From DASTSN01 sp035760665 (lineage in GTDB: Bacteria; Bacteroidota; Bacteroidia; Chitinophagales; Chitinophagaceae), in assembly GCA_035760665.1 (NCBI GenBank), contig DASTSN010000035.1:1-6966 (forward strand): a DNA stretch of 6,966 nucleotides, read 5' to 3'. Position numbers and translations under genes: made by a program. The notes beneath the pieces were generated by a model. That model was not told where the DNA came from and did not search any database. It was given only the letters and a program-made list of their open reading frames with translations. This document shows positions 1-5,904 of the stretch, one piece after another. The stretch's first letter is position 1. Every line of letters starts with the position of its first letter.

Positions 1-600
1 AGTGCGGTTCTGTTTGACAGCAGCACGGTTTTGATTTACCATAAATCAAAGCTGGTCCCGGGTGTGGAAACATTGCCGGGGTTCCTGAAATTTCTGGATA
101 AACTGTTTGAAAAATTTGGAGGCACTACCAGTGGGTATGCACGAAATTCCGGCGCCGAAATTTTAACGGCTACAAAAAGCCGTTTTCGCGTTGCCCCTGC
201 TGTTTGTTACGAAAGTATTTATGGCGATTACATGAGCGCCTTCATGCGAAAAGGAGCTAACGTTATTTGTATTATCACCAACGATGGCTGGTGGGGAAAC
301 ACACCCGGTTACCGGCAGCACATGAATTATGCACGGCTCCGTGCCATTGAAAACAGGAAATGGGTTGTGCGAAGTGCCAATACGGGTATCAGTTGTTTTA
401 TCGATCCTTCGGGACATGTCATAAATCCACAGCCCTGGGACAAGGCTACAGCCATTAAAATGAACATTCCGGCTATCGACAGGATGACATTTTATGCAAA
501 GCACGGAGACCTTTTAGCGAGGACAATCCTGGTTGCCGGTATTTTACTGATGCTCTTGATAACAGTTATCTGGATTTTAAACAGTTTTTTTAAAAAATAA
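1..600 (+). CDS. lnt: Apolipoprotein N-acyltransferase, C-terminal part (5' end outside window)
   Basis: Lnt transfers an acyl chain from phospholipid to the N-terminal cysteine of apolipoproteins, the last step of lipoprotein maturation, in the inner membrane. The frame is open from base 1, so this is the last 199 residues of a protein normally around 500 or more; the N-terminal membrane helices lie outside. Visible are most of the nitrilase-type catalytic domain: the YHKSKLVPGVE segment, whose first Lys (bases 43-45) matches the catalytic Lys of the Glu-Lys-Cys triad and whose Glu (67-69) is also conserved in the family, then VCYESIYG with the nucleophile Cys at 205-207, and TNDGWWGN followed by RAIENRKWVVRSANTGIS, all typical of Lnt. 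The catalytic Glu should lie upstream. A hydrophobic helix near the C-terminus (about bases 508-588) ending in a Lys pair fits the final transmembrane segment. The TTG at 31 is an internal codon, not a start. Fourteen bases separate it from the hydrolase, suggesting cotranscription. Family assignment is firm. Confidence 0.93.
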   Translation, partial: SAVLFDSSTVLIYHKSKLVPGVETLPGFLKFLDKLFEKFGGTTSGYARNSGAEILTATKSRFRVAPAVCYESIYGDYMSAFMRKGANVICIITNDGWWGNTPGYRQHMNYARLRAIENRKWVVRSANTGISCFIDPSGHVINPQPWDKATAIKMNIPAIDRMTFYAKHGDLLARTILVAGILLMLLITVIWILNSFFKK

Positions 601-614
601 ACTATCGCTATCCA

Positions 615-1439
615 ATGGAGCAGAAAGTGATTGAACGATTTGGTAAAAAAATATTTTACCGAACTGAAGGAACTGGTCAACCTGTTATGCTCCTGCACGG
701 ATTTGGAGAAGACGGGCATGTATGGGATAACCAGGTAGCAGCGCTAAAAAAGAATTATTATTTTATTATTCCCGATTTACCGGGATCGGGCCAGTCAGAT
801 TTGACCGAAGACGTAAGTATGGAAGGCATGGCTGAAAACGTAATGGAAATCTTGCAACTTGAATTTCCACCTTCAATCAACTATCCGCCTCAGAAAATTA
901 TATTGGTTGGACACAGCATGGGCGGATATGTGGCGCTGGCATTTGCTCATAAATATCAGCAATATCTATCCGGGCTATGCCTGTTTCATTCCACGGCTTA
1001 CCCGGATAGTGAAGAAAAAAAGACCATCCGCCGCAAAGGCATCGAATTTATCCGGCAACATGGTGCGTATGCATTTTTGAAAACGAGCACACCTAACCTC
1101 TTTTCTGCCACTTCAAAAGAGAAAATGAGTGATTTTATTAATTCATTTATCCTTGGCTTAAGCAACTTTTCTGCTGATGCACTCGTTAATTATTACGAAG
1201 CTATGATGCAGCGACCAGACAGGACTTGGGTACTTAAACAGGCTACTTACCCGGTATGCTTTATGGCCGGCGAAGCGGATACAGCAGTACCATTACAGCA
1301 TACACTTGAACAATGCCATCTGCCCGCTTTATCGTACATTCATGTATTAAATAAATCCGGACACATGGGCATGCTGGAAGAATCTGCAAAAAGTACTGAG
1401 TTGCTTGACCATTTTTTTCAGCAAACTGCAATAATCTGA
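615..1439 (+). CDS. Alpha/beta hydrolase, 274 aa, substrate unknown
   Basis: A single-domain alpha/beta-hydrolase-fold enzyme, predicted cytoplasmic because no signal peptide or membrane helix is present. The oxyanion-hole motif HGFG is at residues 28-31, the strand-4 region PDLPGSGQSD at 53-62, and the nucleophile elbow GHSMGG at 99-104 with Ser101. Asp222 in AGEADTAVP and His250 in SGHMGMLE complete a full Ser-Asp-His triad. Residues of roughly 125-205 form the variable lid, which usually sets substrate choice, and this one cannot be assigned. Length is normal for the family. The ATG at 615 is preferred because the conserved N-terminal strand and HGFG follow at the expected distance; there is no Shine-Dalgarno sequence, which is common in Bacteroidota. 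It sits 14 bases after lnt and 10 bases before the large secreted protein, so it is probably the middle gene of an operon. An esterase, a lipase-like enzyme or a haloperoxidase-like hydrolase are all possible; an acyl-related role beside lnt would be speculation. Confidence 0.9.
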   Translation: MEQKVIERFGKKIFYRTEGTGQPVMLLHGFGEDGHVWDNQVAALKKNYYFIIPDLPGSGQSDLTEDVSMEGMAENVMEILQLEFPPSINYPPQKIILVGHSMGGYVALAFAHKYQQYLSGLCLFHSTAYPDSEEKKTIRRKGIEFIRQHGAYAFLKTSTPNLFSATSKEKMSDFINSFILGLSNFSADALVNYYEAMMQRPDRTWVLKQATYPVCFMAGEADTAVPLQHTLEQCHLPALSYIHVLNKSGHMGMLEESAKSTELLDHFFQQTAII

Positions 1440-1449
1440 ACCTTCCTGA

Positions 1450-4050
1450 ATGAAGAAAATTCTGTTGATCATATGTACACTGGGTTTTACCCTTCTTTCC
1501 AGAGCCAATCACATTACCGGCGGTGAAATGTTTTATACATTCATTGGAATGTCCGGAAGCAATTACCAGTACAAAGTAACCTTGCGCTTATACCGGGATT
1601 GTTATTCCACCGGAGCACAATTGGATGATTACGCAGCAATCGCTGTGTTTGATAACAGCAACAACAAAATGATCTCAGAAAACAGGGTGTCTCGGAGCAG
1701 AATTGATGTGCTAAATTTATCCTCCCCCAGTCCTTGCATTACAAATCCGCCGGTTGTTTGTTACCAAGTTGGTACGTATGAATTTACCACCGTACTACCA
1801 CCAAATTCTGCTGGATATACGATAGCTTACCAGCGTTGTTGTCGTATTGCGGGCATCAACAACCTTTCTTTTTCCAATAATGTTGGCGCTACATACACGG
1901 CTGTTATTCCCGGCACAGCACAACTACCAACAGCACCTGCCAATAACAGCGCAAGGTTCAAAGGCACTGACACTGTCGTCGTATGTGCGAATAACACATT
2001 CAGCTACAGTTTTGCTGCCTTTGACCCCGATAACGATTCTTTAAGTTATGCTTTTTGTGATGCCTATTCAGGCGGTACGACAGGAGATCCTGCCCCTGAC
2101 CCACCGTTGCCACCGCCCTACCAAAGTACCCCCTATACGTTTCCATATAACAGCGGATCACCTTTAGGGAATAATGTTACGTTGAATACAAATACTGGGT
2201 TAATTAAAGGCATTGCGCCGCCTGCGGGTATTTACTGTGTTACGGTTTGCGTTACGGAGTACAGAAACGGAATAGCGATAGCCGTTCAGCGAAAAGATTT
2301 GCAGATAAAAGTTGCTGACTGCTCGTTGGCTGCCGCATCACTGCTGCCACAATACACCTCCTGTGACGGTTTTACGCTAACATTTAAAAATTTATCAAAT
2401 AGTCCTTTAATTAATTCCTATGCCTGGGATTTTGGTGTTACAACACAAACCAATGATACATCAAATCTTGCCAGTCCAACCTTTACCTTCCCGGATACCG
2501 GTACTTACGTGTTAAAACTTGTCACCAATCGCGGGCAGCTTTGTTCCGATTCATCAACTGCTGAAGTAAAAGTATACCCCGGATTTTTCCCGGGTTTTAC
2601 ATCAACCGGTATCTGCATCAGCAAACCCACGCAGTTTACCGATACCACCAAAGCAACTTATGGCGTCGTCAATGCCTGGTCGTGGGACTTTGGTGAATCA
2701 ACGGTAAGTACAGATATTTCGAATATTCAGAACCCCACTTACACATATCCCACGATGGGTACCAAGAATGTTCGATTTATAGTAAGCAGTGATAAAGGTT
2801 GTATCGATACCGTTTATAAAGATATTACCATTATTGACAAACCACCCATACAATTGATCCCAACCGACACACTGATTTGTGTTCCTGATTCGGTACAGTT
2901 GCAGGCACTTAGCACTGGCGTGTACAGTTGGTCTCCGTTAACAAATATTATTAACCCGAATACCCCAACGCCAATTGTACATCCCACCACAAGTACCTGG
3001 TATTATGTTGATGTGGATGAACAGGGCTGTAAGAACCGTGACTCTGTTTTGGTTCGTGTCGTGGATCATGTAACACTCAAAGCATTGGGAGACACAACCA
3101 TTTGCCTCGGTGATCCCGCACAACTGGGAGTTGCATCAGATGGATTGCAGTATCAATGGACGCCAGCGCAATACCTGAACGATCCTGCACTGGCTTCCCC
3201 TGTGGCAGTTCCTCCCGGAACAACGAATTTCCAGGTAACAGCAACAATCGGGAGTTGCTCGGCCTCTGATAATGTATTGATAAAAACCGTACCCTATCCT
3301 ATTGCCCGCGCCGGTAATGATACGATCATTTGCTACAATACGACAGCTCAACTCCAAGGCAGTTATGTGGGTTCTTCTTTTGCCTGGTCGCCTGCTGCCA
3401 CATTAAAAAATCCACAAACAATTAATCCTGTTGCCGATCCGCTGAACAGCACAGTGTACATTTTAACCGTTTACGACACGATTGGATGTCCAAAACCCGG
3501 CCGGGATACAGTTATCGTAACCGTATTACCAAAAGTTAACGCCTTTGCCGGCAATGATACATCAGTGGTAATCGGTCAGCCTTTACAACTGAATGCCACG
3601 GGTGGTGTATCCTATTTATGGTCGCCGCCTACCGGCTTGTCTGCATCAAATATTCCTAATCCGGTCGGGGTTTATACGAATAATTTTGACAGCATTCGCT
3701 ACAAAGTTCTCGTAGCGGACCAGGCAGGTTGCCTCGACTCCGCCTCTGTTTTGGTTAAAATATTTTTTGTGGAACCGCAGGTTTTTGTGCCTACCGCCTT
3801 TACACCAAATGCGGATGGCTTAAACGACATACTGAAACCAATACCGGTTGGCATTAAACAAATCGATTACTTTCGGATATATAACCGCTGGGGGCAGTTG
3901 GTGTTCAGCACCAATTCTTACGTACAGGGATGGGATGGTACCATAGGTGGCAAACCCCAGGGCACGAATACATTTGTCTGGATTGTTCATGCTATTGATT
4001 ATACCGGGAAACCGTTCTTTCGTAAAGGCACTGTCACACTCATCCGGTGA
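1450..4050 (+). CDS. Large secreted modular protein with PKD domains and T9SS type B (gliding motility/CHU_C) C-terminal sorting domain
   Basis: An 866-residue predicted surface or extracellular protein exported by Sec and then the type 9 secretion system. Residues 1-19 are a signal peptide (Lys pair, hydrophobic core, SRA before the likely cut). The mature N-terminus NHITGGEMFY opens a Cys-rich module (about 20-290) seen at the start of many Bacteroidota CHU_C-type proteins; it holds FDPDNDSLSY (191-200), like acidic calcium-binding loops, and a proline-rich loop at 213-228. Two PKD-type modules follow (about 291-376 and 377-463), each with WDFG (326-329, 412-415). Four Ig-like repeats fill 464-772. 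Residues 776-866 are the type B signal, with VPTAFTPNADGLND, FRIYNRWGQLVF and GWDG. No catalytic motif is visible, so an adhesin, stalk or matrix role is inferred. The start at 1450 is set by the signal peptide. It follows the hydrolase by 10 bases, and no PorP/SprF-like partner gene lies next to it. General class is certain; ligand and function are unknown. Confidence 0.93.
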   Translation: MKKILLIICTLGFTLLSRANHITGGEMFYTFIGMSGSNYQYKVTLRLYRDCYSTGAQLDDYAAIAVFDNSNNKMISENRVSRSRIDVLNLSSPSPCITNPPVVCYQVGTYEFTTVLPPNSAGYTIAYQRCCRIAGINNLSFSNNVGATYTAVIPGTAQLPTAPANNSARFKGTDTVVVCANNTFSYSFAAFDPDNDSLSYAFCDAYSGGTTGDPAPDPPLPPPYQSTPYTFPYNSGSPLGNNVTLNTNTGLIKGIAPPAGIYCVTVCVTEYRNGIAIAVQRKDLQIKVADCSLAAASLLPQYTSCDGFTLTFKNLSNSPLINSYAWDFGVTTQTNDTSNLASPTFTFPDTGTYVLKLVTNRGQLCSDSSTAEVKVYPGFFPGFTSTGICISKPTQFTDTTKATYGVVNAWSWDFGESTVSTDISNIQNPTYTYPTMGTKNVRFIVSSDKGCIDTVYKDITIIDKPPIQLIPTDTLICVPDSVQLQALSTGVYSWSPLTNIINPNTPTPIVHPTTSTWYYVDVDEQGCKNRDSVLVRVVDHVTLKALGDTTICLGDPAQLGVASDGLQYQWTPAQYLNDPALASPVAVPPGTTNFQVTATIGSCSASDNVLIKTVPYPIARAGNDTIICYNTTAQLQGSYVGSSFAWSPAATLKNPQTINPVADPLNSTVYILTVYDTIGCPKPGRDTVIVTVLPKVNAFAGNDTSVVIGQPLQLNATGGVSYLWSPPTGLSASNIPNPVGVYTNNFDSIRYKVLVADQAGCLDSASVLVKIFFVEPQVFVPTAFTPNADGLNDILKPIPVGIKQIDYFRIYNRWGQLVFSTNSYVQGWDGTIGGKPQGTNTFVWIVHAIDYTGKPFFRKGTVTLIR
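2326..2838 (+). other. Two PKD-type modules within the large secreted protein
   Basis: Residues about 293-463 contain two successive beta-sandwich modules of the PKD type. Each has the hallmark WDFG followed by a loop and a (Y/F)xxPxxG(T)-type strand: TFTFPDTGTYVLKLV at 344-358 and TYTYPTMGTKNVRFIV at 430-445. Each also carries one early and one late cysteine (C305/C365 and C389/C451). Such modules usually act as spacers or carbohydrate/protein-binding stalk units in surface proteins. Module borders are approximate. Confidence 0.8.
2839..3765 (+). repeat. Four tandem protein repeats of about 76-78 residues (Ig-like) in the large secreted protein
   Basis: Residues 464-540, 541-616, 617-694 and 695-772 align with each other. 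The shared pattern is a D-T-x-I-C strand, then QL, then (Y/F)xWSP or WTP, then an L-x-(N/D)P stretch, a proline-containing strand, a (Y/F)xV strand, a G-C or S-C, and a VLV/VIV-type final strand. The units are diverged at the DNA level, so this is an old domain duplication and not a recent DNA repeat. Spacing and pattern fit Ig-like beta-sandwich domains forming a rod between the PKD modules and the secretion signal. The last copy has Val707 where the first cysteine is expected. Confidence 0.8.
3775..4047 (+). other. T9SS type B C-terminal sorting domain (gliding motility-associated / CHU_C)
   Basis: Residues 776-866 match the CHU_C/gliding-motility C-terminal family: FVPTAFTPNADGLND, then FRIYNRWGQLVF, GWDG, a (G)xxVW strand and a terminal strand GTVTLIR. 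This domain directs export through SprA. Proteins with this type of signal, such as SprB in Flavobacterium johnsoniae, generally depend on a PorP/SprF-like partner for secretion or attachment. Confidence 0.92.
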
Positions 4051-4069
4051 TAGTGAATCGTAAAAAATT

Positions 4070-4077
4070 TATCTTGC
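4070..4077 (+). promoter_or_regulatory. Possible Bacteroidota -7 box upstream of the SDR gene
   Basis: TATCTTGC followed by A resembles the common Bacteroidota box TAnnTTTG (often TATCTTTGCA) with one T missing. It lies 49 bases before the SDR start codon. No convincing TTTG-like -33 element is found about 20 bases upstream, so the call rests on one imperfect motif. If it is real, the SDR is transcribed separately from the lnt operon. Confidence 0.3.
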
Positions 4078-4126
4078 AAATGCATCGTATTTTCGCATGC
4101 ATTGATTCACCACAGAATGATTAGAT

Positions 4127-4888
4127 ATGTCTAAAATAGTTTTTATAACAGGAGCTACGGCAGGTTTTGGAAATGCCGCGGCAAAAATATTTGCCGCAAA
4201 CGGGTATGATTGTATTCTTAACGGGCGCAGAATGGAGCGGTTACAAGAATTAAAATCCGAACTAGAAAAAGAATACAAGGTAAAAACGCTCCTGCTGCCT
4301 TTTGACGTGCAGGATAAAGAAAGCACATTTCAATTCATCGGGCGATTACCGGAAGAATGGCAGGCTATTGACGTTTTGGTTAATAATGCAGGACTGGCAC
4401 TGGGGCGCGACTATTTTGAAGAAGCTGATCTGCAGGACTGGGAAACAATGATTGATACAAACCTGAAAGGACTTTTGTATGTTTCCAAAGCGGTTATACC
4501 GTTTATGACTAAGCGTAAAAAAGGGCACATCATCAATATCGGTTCAACAGCGGGTAAAGAAGTGTATGAAAAAGGCAATGTGTACTGCGCTTCCAAACAT
4601 GCAGTAGATGCAATCAGCAAGGCTATGCGCATTGACCTGCTCCGTCACCATATTAAAATTACCGCTATCCATCCCGGCGCTGCAGAAACTGAATTTTCCC
4701 TGGTGCGGTTTAAAGGAAACGAAGAAACCGCCAAACAAGTTTATGAAGGATTCACCCCACTGTATGCAAAAGATGTGGCAGAAGTAATTTACTATGTGAC
4801 AACCCTGCCACCTCACGTCTGCATCAATGACCTGGTCGTAACAGCAACGCAACAAGCCAATTCATTTTATTTCAACAGGCAGTTGTAA
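4127..4888 (+). CDS. ydfG: SDR family NADP-dependent oxidoreductase, YdfG-like, 253 aa
   Basis: A classical short-chain dehydrogenase/reductase with a complete Rossmann fold. The cofactor loop TGATAGFG is at residues 8-15, and Arg34-Arg35 after the second strand favour NADP(H). NNAG is at 86-89, and the catalytic set is Asn112, Ser140 (IGSTAG), Tyr153 and Lys157 (YCASK). Stretches such as LVNNAGLALG, DWETMIDTN, HIINIGSTAG, TEFSLVRFKG and TLPPHVCIN closely follow Escherichia coli YdfG, which acts on serine and other 3-hydroxy acids and reduces malonic semialdehyde. This supports the subfamily, but the actual substrate is inferred. Length is normal (YdfG is about 248 residues). The ATG at 4127 puts the glycine loop at the usual distance; no clear ribosome binding site is present. 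It is separated from the gene upstream by 76 bases and followed by hairpins, so it may be a single-gene unit. The gene symbol is by similarity only. Confidence 0.9.
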   Translation: MSKIVFITGATAGFGNAAAKIFAANGYDCILNGRRMERLQELKSELEKEYKVKTLLLPFDVQDKESTFQFIGRLPEEWQAIDVLVNNAGLALGRDYFEEADLQDWETMIDTNLKGLLYVSKAVIPFMTKRKKGHIINIGSTAGKEVYEKGNVYCASKHAVDAISKAMRIDLLRHHIKITAIHPGAAETEFSLVRFKGNEETAKQVYEGFTPLYAKDVAEVIYYVTTLPPHVCINDLVVTATQQANSFYFNRQL

Positions 4889-4898
4889 TAAAACTGCC
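4878..4898 (+). terminator. Hairpin spanning the SDR stop codon, possible terminator or attenuating structure
   Basis: GGCAGTT at 4878-4884 pairs perfectly with AACTGCC at 4892-4898 around a 7-base loop that contains the stop codon TAA (4886-4888). No T run follows directly, so it is not a classical intrinsic terminator by itself; it could protect the 3' end of the message or act with the second hairpin downstream. Confidence 0.35.
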
Positions 4899-4932
4899 GT
4901 CATCCCTTGCGAATCTCTGTAAGATTTCGTTT

Positions 4933-4971
4933 CTTGTAGAAGAAGCACTACAAGCGTACCAACTTTTTTTT
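4933..4971 (+). terminator. Candidate intrinsic terminator after the SDR gene
   Basis: CTTGTAG at 4933-4939 pairs perfectly with CTACAAG at 4948-4954 across an 8-base loop. A run of eight T residues follows at 4964-4971, nine bases after the stem. The distance to the T run is larger than in a textbook terminator and the stem is only moderately GC-rich, so termination here is plausible but not certain. Confidence 0.42.
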
Positions 4972-5051
4972 CTGCTTGCTTATTCCCCTCCCTTTGAAGC
5001 CGTAGTATCCCTAAGAAAATCTACCGGATATTGATTTTTCAACGGCTGAAA

Positions 5052-5083
5052 TTTTATGCTAACCTTTTTTCATTCTATATTTA
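5052..5083 (+). promoter_or_regulatory. Possible Bacteroidota promoter for the 168-aa exported protein
   Basis: TATATTTA at 5076-5083 matches TAnnTTTG in seven of eight positions, and TTTT at 5052-5055 lies 20 bases upstream, near the place of the -33 TTTG element. Transcription would begin around 5090, leaving a leader of about 25 bases before the ATG at 5116. This would exclude the ATG at 5056 as a start. The region is AT-rich, so a chance match is possible. Confidence 0.35.
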
Positions 5084-5115
5084 TAACACCTATTGAAAGC
5101 TATATTCGAATCCTT

Positions 5116-5622
5116 ATGAAGAAGCCGTACCTTATAGCCGCACTGGCCTTATTGATATCTGCCAAATCAATTGCACAGAACGCTATTCCACTGCAAACTT
5201 GTAACAACCTTTCCATAAAAAATGAAGCTGACAGCCTGAAAGCGCTGTATAGCAAAGATGGATTCCTGCTGCTGAAAGAGGCTTCCATAACGATGGAGAG
5301 TGAATACGAAATGCCGGTTATCGTTCCGCTGAACCAGGGAACATGGTACCAGTTTGTCTTTATCGGCGACAACACTTCTAAACTGTATGAGGTGCGGATG
5401 TATGACTGGAACGAAAAAATGGTTGTTTACCAAAAACATCAATGGGGCGACGTGGATGGCAATATTATCTCGTATTCTTATGTACCGCAGTTTTCAGAAT
5501 TTCATATGATGAAACCAGTACAGGTGAACAAGCAAAAGAAAAAGAATTTGTGTGGTTACGTCATGCTTTTTAAAAAAGTAGCCGCCAGCCCTAATGCCAG
5601 CATAACAGAAACGGGTAAATAA
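5116..5622 (+). CDS. Exported protein of unknown function, 168 aa
   Basis: I do not recognise a named family. The ATG at 5116 begins a good Sec signal peptide: Lys-Lys, a hydrophobic core at residues 5-15, and SIA-Q as the likely cut around residues 20-21. An upstream in-frame ATG at 5056 would add 20 residues in front of this signal and is less likely. There is no lipobox cysteine and no T9SS C-terminal signal, so the mature protein is probably periplasmic. It is about 147 residues, with alternating hydrophobic residues suggesting beta strands (for example VIVPL at 68-72, TWYQFVFIG at 76-84, LYEVRMYDW at 90-98, YVMLF at 148-152) and only two cysteines, C29 and C146, which could form a disulfide joining the ends. 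A basic patch KQKKKN is at 139-144. The layout loosely recalls small beta-sandwich exported proteins of Bacteroidota. It converges on sprA; a functional link is not shown. Confidence 0.75.
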   Translation: MKKPYLIAALALLISAKSIAQNAIPLQTCNNLSIKNEADSLKALYSKDGFLLLKEASITMESEYEMPVIVPLNQGTWYQFVFIGDNTSKLYEVRMYDWNEKMVVYQKHQWGDVDGNIISYSYVPQFSEFHMMKPVQVNKQKKKNLCGYVMLFKKVAASPNASITETGK

Positions 5623-5904
5623 ACCTACCTTCACAGGTGGCCTGGCACTAATGGATCATCCTTGTTTATTCAAAAATAGTATTCACAAAATTGCATTTCG
5701 CTTTCGGCTGCATTTGCAGGTATTCGTAAATTAAATAATGACTCTCCTCTATATCGCTAAGTCAGGCCTGCTGAAATGATCCTACCCACTGTTTTTCAGC
5801 CGTTTTGCTGCGGAAAAATAAGTTGAATAAGACACTGAAGATAATTTTATCCTGGCTTAATCATGCTTAGAGGAAACAATTACTGCATGAGCAGCTTTAT
5901 TTAT
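5623..5904. other. Convergent intergenic region without a recognisable gene
   Basis: This 282-base stretch lies between the stop codons of two converging genes. No open frame with coding character, tRNA or clear repeat is seen. The best structure is a 7-base stem, GCTGAAA at 5770-5776 with TTTCAGC at 5794-5800 (17-base loop), overlapping a smaller one, CAGC at 5797-5800 with GCTG at 5807-5810. Either might serve termination, but there is no proper T run on either strand. Confidence 0.5.

Noticed and set aside
31..600. TTG at 31 as the start of lnt
   Set aside because: The frame is open to base 1 and the upstream residues continue the Lnt domain; this codon is internal and the gene is cut by the window edge.
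163..719. Minus-strand open frames opposite lnt and the start of the hydrolase
   Set aside because: They lie opposite clearly recognised conserved domains and show no family features of their own.
2938..3357. Minus-strand short frames opposite the Ig-like repeats
   Set aside because: They lie opposite well-supported coding repeats; compositional bias there explains them.
2839..3765. Tandem repeats as a mobile or recently amplified DNA repeat
   Set aside because: The units are similar only at protein level and keep frame and domain length, which fits old domain duplication.
4069..4855. Minus-strand frames opposite the SDR gene, including one reaching into its leader
   Set aside because: The SDR reading has a complete catalytic set, while the opposing frames have no recognisable motif or plausible start context.
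4127..4888. SDR as FabG (3-oxoacyl-ACP reductase)
   Set aside because: The C-terminal motifs (TEFSLVRFKG, TLPPHVCIN) follow YdfG rather than FabG, and no fatty-acid synthesis genes are nearby.
5056..5622. Start of the small exported protein at the ATG at 5056
   Set aside because: It would place 20 residues before an otherwise ideal signal peptide, and a promoter-like box lies downstream of that ATG.
5883..5894. CTGC-TGA-type short palindrome just after the sprA stop as its terminator
   Set aside because: The stem has only four pairs and no T run follows on the minus strand, so it cannot be told from chance.
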